DNA of 64,000 nucleotides from Mesorhizobium sp. (GCA_004017275.1 SAKE01000001.1:558001-622000); one strand, 5' to 3'. Shown: positions 18,455 to 28,469, counted from the stretch's first letter. Translations and numbers: made by a program. The notes: generated by a model not told the origin, from the letters alone.

Positions 18455-19420
18455 CTAGGAGGCCTTTTCTGCTGCGGCTCGGGCATGATCGAGCAGCCGC
18501 TGAGCCATATGCGCGCCGACCACCAAATGCGTGCAGAGGCCGCCGGCGATCGCCGCGAGCAGCGGTTCGAACTTGCTGTCCTCCTGCACCACCATGAGCC
18601 GCCTGGCGATGGCACGCAGCGAGGCCAGTTCGGCGGATATTACCCGGCGGTTGTAGCTGCAGCCGAGCAGCTTGCCGTCGGCGTCGATGATCTGCCCGGC
18701 GATAACGCCGGCAGCGCCTCGGCTGCGCAAGTCGGCCATTTCGCCCGGTGTCAGCGCACCGCATTTGACCAGATGGCTGTCGGCATCGACCGCGCCGACT
18801 GAGTACAGCGCCAGGTCGCATTCGCTTACGCCCGACAATTGTTCGCGGATCACCGGCTCGTCGCGCAGCGCGCGCGCCAGCTCTTCCGTCGACAGCACCA
18901 GCGGCGCGTAGAAATTGAGCCCCTTGGCGTTGAGCCGCCGCGCGATTTCCATCGTGCATTGGTCGGGCCGGTAGGAATAGGGCGCGCCAAGATTGCCGCA
19001 GAGCTGCACCACCGTGACATCCTGCAGGTCGGCATAGGACATGACGTCGGCGATCATGTAGACGGTACGGCCCCAGGCGACGCCGATGCGGTCGCCCTTC
19101 TTGACCAGTTCGAGGAAGACGCTCGCCGCCAGCACGGCGATTTCCGTCGAGGGGTCGGCGATATGGGCGTTTTCCGGCGCGATCCAGACGGCGTCGAGGC
19201 TCAGAGCATCCTCGAGCTTGCGCGCCAGAACATCGTCGGTGAAAAGCTGGGTCGAGGTCGAGATGTTGACGATGCCGGTCTCGCGCGCCTTGCGCAGATA
19301 CATGGCGACGGAGGCACGGGAAATGTTAAGCTGGCTCGCAACCTGGTCCTGCCGCAGGCCATGGGCGTAATAGAGCCAGGCGGCCTTGTGGATGAGCTGT
19401 TCTGCCGGTCGGATCGCCAT
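18455..19420 (-). CDS. SorC family sugar-responsive regulator
   Basis: 321 residues from the ATG at 19420, with AAGGAG upstream. The N-terminal helix-turn-helix is residues 20-55 (DQVASQLNISRASVAMYLRK). The rest is the sugar-phosphate-binding domain of the SorC/DeoR-like class, with GVAWGRTVYMIAD near 110 and SVGAVDADS near 210. It lies 92 bases upstream of the aldolase/dehydrogenase gene on the same strand and most likely controls it in response to a sugar phosphate. SorC is an unusual partner for a RhaD-like enzyme, which in rhizobia is normally linked to a DeoR-type regulator. Confidence 0.9.
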   Translation of the reverse strand: MAIRPAEQLIHKAAWLYYAHGLRQDQVASQLNISRASVAMYLRKARETGIVNISTSTQLFTDDVLARKLEDALSLDAVWIAPENAHIADPSTEIAVLAASVFLELVKKGDRIGVAWGRTVYMIADVMSYADLQDVTVVQLCGNLGAPYSYRPDQCTMEIARRLNAKGLNFYAPLVLSTEELARALRDEPVIREQLSGVSECDLALYSVGAVDADSHLVKCGALTPGEMADLRSRGAAGVIAGQIIDADGKLLGCSYNRRVISAELASLRAIARRLMVVQEDSKFEPLLAAIAGGLCTHLVVGAHMAQRLLDHARAAAEKAS

Positions 19421-19436
19421 GCCGTCTCCTTGGCTG

Positions 19437-19490
19437 ACATTATTCACGGCTCTCGACAAAAGTCAAATTAAGCTGGGGTATACGATACCC
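19437..19490. promoter_or_regulatory. sorC-side promoter and nearby palindrome
   Basis: On the minus strand TTGACT (forward 19461-19466) and TAATGT (19437-19442), spaced 18 bases, form a promoter for the SorC gene. GGGTATACGATACCC (19476-19490), a perfect inverted repeat with a three-base centre, lies just upstream and could be the operator. The other flank leads to the acyl-CoA synthetase gene at 19610. Confidence 0.5.
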
Positions 19491-19609
19491 TTTGGCGCGG
19501 CGAATCTGGACCATCATTGCGCCAAACGCGCCCTGTCGTGGCATCGTTGATGGTGACGCGGCCCCAGCCTGCGACTAGAAGGTCTAGAGAAAAGCGCGGG
19601 GAGCATAGG

Positions 19610-21250
19610 ATGGGCAATCCTTACGAACGGGATCTCGACAAGAACGCTGCCAACCACCAGCCTTTGACGCCGCTCACCTATCTGGAGCGCGCGGCCAAGA
19701 CCTATCCCGACCATATCGCCATCGTCTATGGCCGCCAGCGCATCGACTATCGCACCTTCTGGCAGCGGTCGCTGAAGCTCGCCTCGGCGCTCCGGAAGTG
19801 CGGCATCGGCAAGGGCGACACGGTCACCGTCATGCTGTCCAACACGCCGCCAATGCTGGAGGCGCATTTCGGCGTGCCGATGACCAAGGCGGTGCTGCAT
19901 TCGCTCAACACGCGCCTCGATGCCGCGGTCATCGCCTTCCAGCTCGATCATGCCGAGACCAAGGTGCTGCTCGTCGACCGCGAATTCTCCGGCGTCGTCA
20001 GGCAAGCCCTGGAACTGGCCAGGGTCAAGCCGTTGGTCATCGACTATGACGATCTCGAATACGCAGCCGACGCGCCGTATCCGAAGGGCGAGCGGATCGG
20101 CACACTGGACTATGAGGCATTTGTCGCAGGCGGCGATGAGGATTTCGCCTGGTCGATGCCCGACGATGAGTGGGATGCGATTTCGCTGAACTACACGTCA
20201 GGCACCACGGGCAATCCGAAGGGCGTCGTCTATCACCATCGCGGTGCTGCCCTGATGGCCTACACCAACACCATCCATGCCGGCATGGCCAAGCACGCCG
20301 TCTATCTGTGGACGCTGCCGATGTTCCACTGCAATGGCTGGTGCTTTCCATGGACGCTGGCCGTCCAGGCCGGCACCCATGTCTGCCTGCGCTGGGTGCG
20401 GCCGAAGCCGATCTATGATGCCATCGCCGATCACGGCGTCACCCATCTGTGCGGCGCCCCGGTCGTCATGTCGGTGCTGATCAATGCCAAGGACGAGGAC
20501 AAGCGCGAATTCCCGCAGACCGTCACCTTCAACACTGCGGCCGCTCCGCCACCGGAAGCCGTGCTGTCCGGCATGGCCGATGCCGGATTTGCCGTCACCC
20601 ATCTCTACGGCCTGACCGAGACCTATGGCCCGGCGGTCGTCAACGAATGGCACGGCGAATGGGACGATCTCAAAAAGGGCGAGCGCAGCGCCAAAAAGGC
20701 ACGGCAGGGCGTTCGCTATGCCGCTCTCGAAGGCCTGACCGTCATGGATCCCGAGACGATGCGGACGACGCCGGCCGACGGCGAGACCATCGGCGAGGTC
20801 ATGTTCCGCGGCAACATCGTCATGAAGGGCTATCTGAAGAACCGCAAGGCGAGCGACGAAGCCTTTGCCGGCGGCTGGTTCCATTCCGGTGATCTCGGCG
20901 TCATGCACCCCGACGGCTACATCCAGCTCAAGGATCGCTCCAAGGACATCATCATCTCGGGCGGCGAGAACATTTCCTCGATCGAGGTCGAGGAGGCGCT
21001 TTATAAGCACCCGTCCGTTGCTTCTTGCGGCGTCGTCGCCAGGCCCGACGACAAATGGGGCGAGGTGCCCGTCGCCTATGTCGAGCTGAAGCCTGGCAAG
21101 GCCGCGACCGAAGCCGAGATCATCGATCATTGCCGCGCGCTGCTTGCCCGGTTCAAAGTGCCGAAGGCGGTGATTTTTTCGGAGATCCCGAAAACCTCGA
21201 CCGGCAAGATCCAAAAATTCCGGCTGCGGGAAATGGCCAAGCTCGCCTGA
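19610..21250 (+). CDS. AMP-dependent acyl-CoA synthetase
   Basis: 546 residues from the ATG at 19610, preceded by GGGGAG; the frame before it is not convincing. It activates a carboxylic acid with ATP and CoA. The AMP-binding motif YTSGTTGNPKG is near residue 190, the adenylate motif YGLTETYGP near 330, SGGENISS near 450, and the catalytic Lys is in KTSTGKIQKF near 530. The block GNPKGVVYHHRGA and the overall length fit the group of medium-chain and 3-methylmercaptopropionate-CoA ligases. The substrate cannot be settled from sequence. It stands alone on its strand. Confidence 0.88.
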   Translation: MGNPYERDLDKNAANHQPLTPLTYLERAAKTYPDHIAIVYGRQRIDYRTFWQRSLKLASALRKCGIGKGDTVTVMLSNTPPMLEAHFGVPMTKAVLHSLNTRLDAAVIAFQLDHAETKVLLVDREFSGVVRQALELARVKPLVIDYDDLEYAADAPYPKGERIGTLDYEAFVAGGDEDFAWSMPDDEWDAISLNYTSGTTGNPKGVVYHHRGAALMAYTNTIHAGMAKHAVYLWTLPMFHCNGWCFPWTLAVQAGTHVCLRWVRPKPIYDAIADHGVTHLCGAPVVMSVLINAKDEDKREFPQTVTFNTAAAPPPEAVLSGMADAGFAVTHLYGLTETYGPAVVNEWHGEWDDLKKGERSAKKARQGVRYAALEGLTVMDPETMRTTPADGETIGEVMFRGNIVMKGYLKNRKASDEAFAGGWFHSGDLGVMHPDGYIQLKDRSKDIIISGGENISSIEVEEALYKHPSVASCGVVARPDDKWGEVPVAYVELKPGKAATEAEIIDHCRALLARFKVPKAVIFSEIPKTSTGKIQKFRLREMAKLA

Positions 21251-21366
21251 AGTCTCCGACTGCCTATCGCGAAAATATTTTCAGCGGTCCGCATCCTCGG
21301 ACCGTCTTGTGACGTCTATCGGATGTCACCATCTGTCACCAATCGTACGCGTACGTCGAAATATCG

Positions 21367-21417
21367 TTGACAGGTCGCTCATTTCGATTTACGACTGACG
21401 AAAATCGAAATTCGTCA
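21367..21417 (+). promoter_or_regulatory. Promoter and palindromic operator of the TetR/RND pump operon
   Basis: A perfect -35 TTGACA (21367-21372) is followed 17 bases later by TACGAC (21390-21395). TGACGAA and TTCGTCA (21396-21417) form an inverted repeat around AATCGAAA, immediately behind the -10, a good site for a TetR dimer. ATTTCGATT and AATCGAAAT form a second, overlapping inverted repeat. Confidence 0.65.
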
Positions 21418-21439
21418 TTCGTTAAAACAACAGAGAACT

Positions 21440-22045
21440 ATGTCCGAAGCCGCCAATATAGTCGCTGACGTAGCCCGACAGGAGAATGTCACCCGCATTC
21501 TCGACTGCGCCGAGCGCCTGTTCCGGCACTATGGTTACGGCAAGACCAATGTCGCCGACATCGCCCGCGAACTCGGCATGTCGCCGGCCAACATCTACCG
21601 TTTCTTCGCCTCCAAGGTTGAAATCCACCAGGCCGTCTGCGGTCGCATGCTCGGCGCCAGCTACAAGATGGCCTACGAGATTTGCCACCTGCCGATCAGC
21701 GCGGAGGAGCGACTTCGGCGCTACGTGCATGCACAATACAAGATGACCATGGAAGTCATGCTCGACGAGCAGAAGGTTCACGAAATGGTCATCGTCGCAC
21801 TCGAACGGGACTGGGGCGTCATCGACAAGCATGTCGACAGCATTCACGACCTGTTCGCGGAGGTGATCCGCGACGGCATCGAGGCCGGCGAGTTCAGGCA
21901 ACAGGATCCGGTGATCGCGTCGCGCTGCTTCGGCGCCGCCACAATCATCCTGTGCCATCCGCAAATGGTGGCGCAGTGCCTTGCCAAGACCAATCGGGCA
22001 ATGCCCGACGACCTCATCGATTATGCAATCAAGGCCCTGAGATAG
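21440..22045 (+). CDS. TetR family regulator of the adjacent RND pump
   Basis: 201 residues. The N-terminal helix-turn-helix is residues 18-65 (ILDCAERLFRHYGYGKTNVA, then IARELGMSPANIYRFFASK). The C-terminal domain is a ligand-binding helical bundle of the AcrR_C-like kind. It is the first gene of a TetR, membrane-fusion protein, RND permease series, with gaps of 48 and 202 bases. It probably represses that series through the palindrome at 21396. The inducer is unknown. Confidence 0.93.
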   Translation: MSEAANIVADVARQENVTRILDCAERLFRHYGYGKTNVADIARELGMSPANIYRFFASKVEIHQAVCGRMLGASYKMAYEICHLPISAEERLRRYVHAQYKMTMEVMLDEQKVHEMVIVALERDWGVIDKHVDSIHDLFAEVIRDGIEAGEFRQQDPVIASRCFGAATIILCHPQMVAQCLAKTNRAMPDDLIDYAIKALR

Positions 22046-22093
22046 CCCTCCGCCAGCCAGTGTCGACCATTCATCTCCAGTCGGAGTACCAAG

Positions 22094-23236
22094 ATGTCTT
22101 TGTCCAAACCCATCCTTCGTAAGCTGCCAGTCGCTGGCCTGATCGTCGCGGCGCTCGGGCTTGCCGGGTGCTCGCAGGAAAAAGCCGAAGTCAAGGACAT
22201 CATCCGCCCGGTCAAGGTCGTCGAGATCGCGAAGGCGCATGACACCCGCACGCTCTCCTATTCCGGCTCGGTGCGTGCCCGCACCGAAAGCGCTTTGGCT
22301 TTCCGCGTCAACGGCAAGATCACCGATCGCCTCGTCGATATCGGCCAGCATGTGGCCTCCGGCGATGTGCTCGCCCGCATCGATCCCATCGACTACGACC
22401 TTTCGGTAAAGAGTGCGCAGGCAGCACTTGATGCCGCCGATCGGCAGGTCGAGACATCAGAGCTGTCCCGCAAGCGCGCCGAGCAGCTGTTTGACAAGAA
22501 GTTCGCGCCGAAATCGCAGCTCGAGCAGGCAACGCTGAGCTACGACCAGGCCGTCGCCACCCGCGATTCCGCCCGCTCGACGCTTGCCCAGGCCAGGAAC
22601 CAGGTTGGCTACACCGACCTCAAGGCCGACAGGGACGGCATTGTCACCGCAGTCAGCGCCGATGTCGGCCAGGTGGTCGGCTCCGGCACGCCGGTCGTCA
22701 CCGTCGCCGTCGACGGCGAAAAGGAAGTGCTGATCGCGGTGCCGGAAATGGAAATCGCCGAATTCAAGCCGGGCAAAATCGTCAAGGCGGGCTTCTGGTC
22801 CGACGACGCGCTGGCGCTCGACGGCAAGGTCCGCGAGGTCGCCGGCAGCGCCGATCCGCAGTCGCGCACCTTTGCCGTCCGCGTCAGCCTGCCCAACGAT
22901 CCGCGCGTGCTTCTCGGCATGACCGCCAGCATCGAAGCCTCGGCCACCAATGAGCGGCAGCTCGTTTCGATCCCGCTGAGTGCATTGGCCGAGAAAGACA
23001 GCCAGTCGATCGTCTGGACCGTCGATCGTGGCGCCGACACCGTTCATGCCCGTCCGGTCAAGGTCGCCGAATTCGCCGCCGATGGCGTGCGCGTTGCCGA
23101 AGGTCTGAAGCCCGGCGACGTCGTGGTCGCTGCCGGCACGCAGTTCATGACCGAAAACTTGAAAGTGAAACCCGCCGGCGACGCGGCGCTGCAGTCCGCT
23201 TCCGCGGCAGACGGCGACGCCAAGCAGGTGCGCTGA
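22094..23236 (+). CDS. RND efflux pump periplasmic adaptor (lipoprotein)
   Basis: 380 residues. A lipoprotein signal ends at LAGC (Cys26). The order barrel-sandwich domain, coiled-coil hairpin, barrel-sandwich, beta-barrel is shown by VRARTESALAFRVNGKITDR near residue 60, the heptad-like stretch at 95-160, and YTDLKADRDGIVTAVSADVG near 175. It links the inner-membrane RND permease at 23439 to an outer-membrane channel. No outer-membrane factor gene is in the window. A stem-loop (CGGCTGCG/CGCAGCCG, 23248-23269) follows the stop and may lower read-through to the permease gene. Confidence 0.92.
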   Translation: MSLSKPILRKLPVAGLIVAALGLAGCSQEKAEVKDIIRPVKVVEIAKAHDTRTLSYSGSVRARTESALAFRVNGKITDRLVDIGQHVASGDVLARIDPIDYDLSVKSAQAALDAADRQVETSELSRKRAEQLFDKKFAPKSQLEQATLSYDQAVATRDSARSTLAQARNQVGYTDLKADRDGIVTAVSADVGQVVGSGTPVVTVAVDGEKEVLIAVPEMEIAEFKPGKIVKAGFWSDDALALDGKVREVAGSADPQSRTFAVRVSLPNDPRVLLGMTASIEASATNERQLVSIPLSALAEKDSQSIVWTVDRGADTVHARPVKVAEFAADGVRVAEGLKPGDVVVAAGTQFMTENLKVKPAGDAALQSASAADGDAKQVR

Positions 23237-23438
23237 CGACAGACAACCGGCTGCGCGTTCCCGCAGCCGCTGGTTTCCGGGCGGCAGGAGCCCGATCTGA
23301 GACGCTCGATTGATGTAACCCCCACATCGATTTTCGCGTCCCACCGCGATGAGTGTTTCTCCGCTCGGAGAGCCTTGCCGCCCGGAAGCCACTACCGAAC
23401 CCTCGATTTTGTTGCGCTAGATAGATGGACCAGCGTCG

Positions 23439-26400
23439 ATGACCAATTCCACGGACGAGAAGCGGCCCTTCAACCTGTCGCGCTGGGCAATCGGCCACCC
23501 CGCCATCGCGCGGTTCCTGTTTGGCCTGATCATCATTTCAGGCGCGCTCGGGTTGATGCGCATGGGCCAGAAGGAAGATCCCGATTTCACCTTCCGGGTC
23601 ATGGTCGTCCAGGCGATCTGGCCGGGCTCTTCGATCAAGGAGATGGAAGACCAGGTCGTCAACAAGATCGAGCGCAAGCTGCAGGAGACGCCGCATCTCG
23701 ATTTCGTGCGCTCCTTCACCCGCGCCGGCAGCGCCATCATCACCGTGCAGATCAAGGGCGACACCAACGCCGCCGATGTGACGGACGCCTTCTACCAGGT
23801 GCGCAAGAAGGTCGGCGATATCCAGGGCGACCTGCCGCAGGGCCTGCTCGGCCCCTATTTCAACGATGAGTTCGGCGACACCTTCATCACACTGCATTCG
23901 ATCAGCGGCGATGGCTTCAGCTATCCCGAGCTGAAGAAATTCGCCATCCAGGCGCGCGACATGCTTTTGACGACGCCCGGCGTCGAGAAGGCCGTCATCA
24001 TCGGCGATCAGCCGGAAAAGCTCTATATCGACGTCTCGTCCAAGGCGCTGGCCGAACGCGGCTTGACGCTGACCGATCTGCAGAACGCCATCAAGGGACA
24101 GAACAATGTAGACCCGGCCGGCTCCGTCGACACCGGCACCAATTCGGTGCGCATTTCCGTCGAGGGTGATGTCGGCAAGGTCGAGGACATCAGGAACCTA
24201 CGCCTGCGCGCCGGCGGCCAGGTCACAAGGCTGGGCGACATCGCTACGGTGACGTCAGGACTGGAAGATCCGTTCCAGCGCAAATACCGTTTCAACGGAC
24301 ACGACAGCGTGCAGCTTGGCGTCGTCATGGCCAAGGGTTTTAAGGTCACCGATGTCGGCAAGGATGTCGAGGCGACCTACAAGCGCTTCGAGGAGGCGCT
24401 GCCCTACGGCGTTTCGGTCGACCAAATCTCCGACCAGCCGGGCGTCGTTACCGATGCGGTGGCCGAATTCATGCATGCACTCGGCGAAGCGTTGCTGATC
24501 GTGCTCGTCGTCTCGTTCCTGTCGATCGGGTGGCGCTCGGGCCTGGTCATCGCCATCGCCATTCCGCTGGTGCTCGCCGCCACCTTTGCCATCATGTACG
24601 AGATTGGCATCGACCTGCAGCGCATCTCTCTCGGGGCGCTGATCATCGCGCTCGGGCTGCTCGTCGACGACGCCATGATCGTCGTCGAGATGATGGAGCG
24701 CAAGCTGGAGGAGGGGCTGGTCAAGGTCGAGGCCGCGAGCTTCGCCTATTCCTCGACCGCCTTCCCAATGCTGACCGGCACGCTGATCACCACAGCCGGC
24801 TTCATCCCGGTCGGCTTCGCCGCCTCGACCGCCGGCGAATATGTCCGCACGCTGTTCTACGTCGTCGGCATCGCGCTGATCGTCTCCTGGTTCGTCGCGG
24901 TCTATTTCACGCCGTGGCTCGGCAACATGATCCTCAAGCAGCGCAAGCATGCCGGCAGCCATCATGATGTCTTCGACACGCGTTTCTACCGCCGGCTTCG
25001 CGCCACCGTCAGCTGGGCCGTGCGGCACCGCATCATCGTCCTGGTGATGACGCTGGTGACCTTCGGCACCAGCCTGTGGGCCTTCCAGTTCATCCCGCAG
25101 AACTTCTTCCCGCAATCGTCGCGGCCGGAAATCCTCGTCGATCTCTGGCTGCCGGAAGGCACCAGCATCAAGGAGGTCGAGGCGCAGGCCAAGGCGCTTG
25201 AAACCAAAATGATGGACGACAAGGACAAGCGTTTCATCGCCACCTATATCGGCGAAGGCGCGCCGCGCTTCTTCCTGCCGCTCGACCAGCAGCTGAGCAA
25301 TCCGAACTTTGCTCAGCTCTTGGTGATGGCTAATGATGAGCCGGCCCGCGAACGGCTGATCGTCAAGCTGCGCAGCGTCCTGGCCGAAGACTTTCCGTCT
25401 ATCCGCGCCAAGGTCGACCGTCTGTTCCTTGGTCCGCCGACCGGCTGGCCGGTGCAGATGCGCGTCATGGGGCCGGATCGCCAGGAGGTGCGTCGCATCG
25501 CCGACCAGGTGAAGGCGAAGTTCCGCGAGGATCCGCTGCTGGGCGCCGTTCATGACGACTGGCTGGAGCCGGTGCCAGCAATGAAGCTGGTCATCGACCA
25601 GGATCGCGCCCGCGCCCTCGGCGTCACCTCCCAGCGAATCCGCCAGATGCTGCAGGCGGCGATGTCCGGCGCGTCGCTAGACGACTTCCGCGACGGCGAG
25701 GAAACGGTGTCCATCGTCGCCCGCGAGCCGGACGCCAGCCGCAGCCTGCTGTCCTCGGTCGACTCGGTCTATATCCCGACCGATTTCGGCGGCTTCGTGC
25801 CGCTGTCGCAGGTGGCCAAGGTGGTGCCGGTGCTTGAGCAGGGCATCGAGTGGCGCCGCGACCGTCTGCCGACCATCAGCGTGCGCGCAACGCTGCCCGA
25901 CGGCATCCAGTCCAACGACGTCGTCACCAAGCTGTACAAGGACATGCAGGGCCTGCGTGGAGGATTGGCGCCCGGCTACAAGATCGAGATCCAGGGCGGT
26001 GCGGAGGATTCGGCCGAAAGCCAGGCTTCGATCGCCGCCAAGGCGCCGATCATGCTGGCGGTCATCGTCGTTCTTTTGATGATCCAGCTGCAGCATTTCG
26101 GCAAGGCTATGCTGGTGCTGGCGACCGGTCCGCTCGGCATCATCGGTGCTGCCGCGGCACTCTTGATCAGTGGCGCGCCGTTCGGTTTTGTCGCCATCCT
26201 CGGCGTCATCGCGCTGCTCGGCATCATCATGCGCAATTCGATCATCCTAGTCGATCAGATCGATCAGGACATCGCCGCGGGCATGGACCGTTACGAGGCG
26301 ATCATCGGTTCGGCCGTGCGCCGCTTCCGGCCGATCACGCTGACGGCGCTGACGGCGGTGCTGGCACTGATCCCGATCTCGCGCGGCGTCTTCTGGGGAC

Positions 26401-26585
26401 CGCTCGCCTACGCCATGATGGGCGGCATCCTCGTTGCCACCGTGCTGACCATCCTGGTGCTGCCTGCCGGCTACGCCCTGTTCTTCGGCCGGGAGCCCAA
26501 GAAGCGCGGGGCGGAAGGGCGGACGGACGAGCTGGAACTGAGCCAGGAAGCCGAAAAGCCGCAGCTGGCGCTGGCCGCCGAATAG
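23439..26585 (+). CDS. RND efflux permease
   Basis: 1048 residues, the full length for an RND pump. Segment 1 follows NLSRWAIGHPAIARFLFG; large periplasmic loops lie at about 40-340 and 560-870. The proton-relay Asp pair of segment 4 is visible in LLVDDAMIVVEMMERKLEEG near residue 410, and the second-half motif is RNSIILVDQIDQDI near 930. It expels drugs, fatty acids or other hydrophobic compounds using the proton gradient. It works with the adaptor at 22094, probably under the TetR protein. A strong bidirectional terminator follows. Confidence 0.94.
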   Translation: MTNSTDEKRPFNLSRWAIGHPAIARFLFGLIIISGALGLMRMGQKEDPDFTFRVMVVQAIWPGSSIKEMEDQVVNKIERKLQETPHLDFVRSFTRAGSAIITVQIKGDTNAADVTDAFYQVRKKVGDIQGDLPQGLLGPYFNDEFGDTFITLHSISGDGFSYPELKKFAIQARDMLLTTPGVEKAVIIGDQPEKLYIDVSSKALAERGLTLTDLQNAIKGQNNVDPAGSVDTGTNSVRISVEGDVGKVEDIRNLRLRAGGQVTRLGDIATVTSGLEDPFQRKYRFNGHDSVQLGVVMAKGFKVTDVGKDVEATYKRFEEALPYGVSVDQISDQPGVVTDAVAEFMHALGEALLIVLVVSFLSIGWRSGLVIAIAIPLVLAATFAIMYEIGIDLQRISLGALIIALGLLVDDAMIVVEMMERKLEEGLVKVEAASFAYSSTAFPMLTGTLITTAGFIPVGFAASTAGEYVRTLFYVVGIALIVSWFVAVYFTPWLGNMILKQRKHAGSHHDVFDTRFYRRLRATVSWAVRHRIIVLVMTLVTFGTSLWAFQFIPQNFFPQSSRPEILVDLWLPEGTSIKEVEAQAKALETKMMDDKDKRFIATYIGEGAPRFFLPLDQQLSNPNFAQLLVMANDEPARERLIVKLRSVLAEDFPSIRAKVDRLFLGPPTGWPVQMRVMGPDRQEVRRIADQVKAKFREDPLLGAVHDDWLEPVPAMKLVIDQDRARALGVTSQRIRQMLQAAMSGASLDDFRDGEETVSIVAREPDASRSLLSSVDSVYIPTDFGGFVPLSQVAKVVPVLEQGIEWRRDRLPTISVRATLPDGIQSNDVVTKLYKDMQGLRGGLAPGYKIEIQGGAEDSAESQASIAAKAPIMLAVIVVLLMIQLQHFGKAMLVLATGPLGIIGAAAALLISGAPFGFVAILGVIALLGIIMRNSIILVDQIDQDIAAGMDRYEAIIGSAVRRFRPITLTALTAVLALIPISRGVFWGPLAYAMMGGILVATVLTILVLPAGYALFFGREPKKRGAEGRTDELELSQEAEKPQLALAAE

Positions 26586-26602
26586 ATCGATTACGCCAGC
26601 CC

Positions 26603-26640
26603 AAAAGGATCGGGCGCGCCGAAGCGCGCCCGATCCTTTT
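26603..26640. terminator. Bidirectional rho-independent terminator
   Basis: AAAAGGATCGGGCGCGC and GCGCGCCCGATCCTTTT form a 17-bp perfect stem with a four-base loop, ending in T on either strand. It separates the RND gene (stop 26585) from the convergent APC permease gene (stop 26652). Confidence 0.93.
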
Positions 26641-26651
26641 CATTCACCAGG

Positions 26652-28361
26652 TCAGATGACGAAGAACCAGTTGGCGAGCAGCATCACCACCACGCCGGCG
26701 ACCAGCGTCAGATAGGGCAGCATGCCCGCCTTTTTGACCGAGAGATCGGCCCCCGCCATGCCGAGGTCGGCCAGCATATGGTCGGGGAATTTTCCCTTGT
26801 CCTGGATGTAGTGGCGGAAGCAGAACACCGGAATGATCAGCGCCGCCGTGATGAGCCCGGCCCACAGCGCCATCGGGTTCCACACCTTGGCGCCGGCGCC
26901 CATGAAGATGGCGTTGACATAGGCGAAGATCGCCCCGATCCCCAATAGCCAGCTCGGCGCCTTCCAAGGCCGCTCGATATGGCCGTTGTCGATGCGGTGG
27001 ATCCAGCCGGCGTTGAGGTTGAGGAAGTTGAAGATGATGTAGCCGCAGTTCGACACGGCGAGAATGAAGAAGAAGCTCGTCGCGTCGGCCGAGGCGATCG
27101 CCAGCACGATCAGGTTGAAGACGAGGTCGGTCCACATGGCGCGGGTCGGTGCGCCATGTTCGTTGACATGGCTGAGATAGCGCGGCAGCCAGCCGTCGAC
27201 CGAACCCTGGTATAGTGTGCGCGAAGAGCCGGCCATCGCCGTCATGATGCACAGCACCAGCGCCAGGATCATCAGCATCACCAGGAGGCTGTGGATCAGC
27301 GCGCCGCCGCCGACCATGCCGGCCAGTGCGTCGGCGACACCGGAGCCGTCGACGATCGGCGTCGCCAGCATACCGTTCAAGCCAAGCACGCCCTGGAAGG
27401 TGAACGGCACCAGGATGAACAGCAGCATGCAGAGCAGGCCGGAGTAGAAGATGGCCTTGAACGTGTCGGTGCCGGGGTTCTTGAACTCGGACGTGTAGCA
27501 GACGGCGGTCTCAAAACCGTAGGTCGACCACGCAGCGATGAACATGCCGCCAAGCACCAGTGTCCAGCCGGCAATGTTCCAGGCGCCGGGTTCAGGCGCA
27601 TAGGCGGCGGCCAACGGCACCAGCGGCGAAAAATTCGCCCAGTTGATCTGGCCGGTGATGATCGGCACGACGCCGACGATCAGCATCGGGATGATCACCA
27701 GCAGGCCGATATATTTCTGCACGTTGGCCGTGCCGAGGATGCCGCGATGCTGGATGGCGAAGATGATCAGCATCAGCACTGCGCCGATAAAGAAGGTCGC
27801 GTTGAACGTGAACGAGACCGGACCCAGCGTGTGGCTGTAAAGCGTCCAGTTGCGGATCGCCGGCGTTGCTGCGGCTGTTACCGCCGTGATGGCGTCGGCG
27901 GCGCTGGTCCCGGCATGCGCCGCGATATAGGCGACGACATCGGGTGAGGCATCGGTGAACAGCGGCACCGGCGCCAGCGCGTTGAGGATGTAGGCGGCGG
28001 CGATCGAGCAGCCAAGCGACAGCACCGGCGACCAGGCGAACCAGTTGCACCATACCGACAGCGGGGCGATGAACTTGGAATAGCGCAGCCAGGCGGTGGC
28101 GCCGTAGATCGAGGCGCCGCCCGACTTGTTCGGGAACAGGCCAGCGATCTCGGCATAGGTGAAGGATTGCAGGAAGCCCATGATCATGGAGAAGATCCAG
28201 ATCCCGAAGGCCAGCGTGCCGGTCGTGCCGGCAATGCCGCCGATCGAAAACAGGACCAGGGCCGGCACGCCGCTCGCCACCCAGAAGGCGCCGCGCCAAT
28301 CGATATTTCGGTGCAACTTGCCCTCCGCAGGCTGCTCCAGGACAGTGGTAATCGTGCTCAT
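26652..28361 (-). CDS. APC family amino acid/amine permease
   Basis: 569 residues with about twelve to fourteen hydrophobic segments. It belongs to the amino acid-polyamine-organocation superfamily: TYAEIAGLFPNKSGGASIYG near residue 70 is the family's conserved stretch after segment 2. It lies 256 bases downstream of tdm on the same strand. Its own promoter region carries an A/T-rich element shared with the other units of the methylamine island. Uptake or exchange of a methylated amine or of an amino acid such as N-methylglutamate is therefore a reasonable guess. The substrate is not shown by the sequence. Confidence 0.85.
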   Translation of the reverse strand: MSTITTVLEQPAEGKLHRNIDWRGAFWVASGVPALVLFSIGGIAGTTGTLAFGIWIFSMIMGFLQSFTYAEIAGLFPNKSGGASIYGATAWLRYSKFIAPLSVWCNWFAWSPVLSLGCSIAAAYILNALAPVPLFTDASPDVVAYIAAHAGTSAADAITAVTAAATPAIRNWTLYSHTLGPVSFTFNATFFIGAVLMLIIFAIQHRGILGTANVQKYIGLLVIIPMLIVGVVPIITGQINWANFSPLVPLAAAYAPEPGAWNIAGWTLVLGGMFIAAWSTYGFETAVCYTSEFKNPGTDTFKAIFYSGLLCMLLFILVPFTFQGVLGLNGMLATPIVDGSGVADALAGMVGGGALIHSLLVMLMILALVLCIMTAMAGSSRTLYQGSVDGWLPRYLSHVNEHGAPTRAMWTDLVFNLIVLAIASADATSFFFILAVSNCGYIIFNFLNLNAGWIHRIDNGHIERPWKAPSWLLGIGAIFAYVNAIFMGAGAKVWNPMALWAGLITAALIIPVFCFRHYIQDKGKFPDHMLADLGMAGADLSVKKAGMLPYLTLVAGVVVMLLANWFFVI

Positions 28362-28469
28362 GTGTTTGGCTTCCCCATTTTGATGTTCCCCGTTCGTGAC
28401 GGCCGCGACTTTCGCGAGGCTTCATCGTCGACGCATGCGGTGAGCGACTGTCGGTGTTTCCACTCAGTC

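Noticed and set aside
18363..18959. N-terminal extension of the aldolase/dehydrogenase frame
   Set aside because: It overlaps the SorC gene in another frame and is Arg-rich; the known family start coincides with the ATG at 18362.
24255..25553. 432-codon minus-strand frame opposite the RND permease
   Set aside because: Antisense shadow; composition rich in Asp, His, Gln and Arg and no recognisable family.
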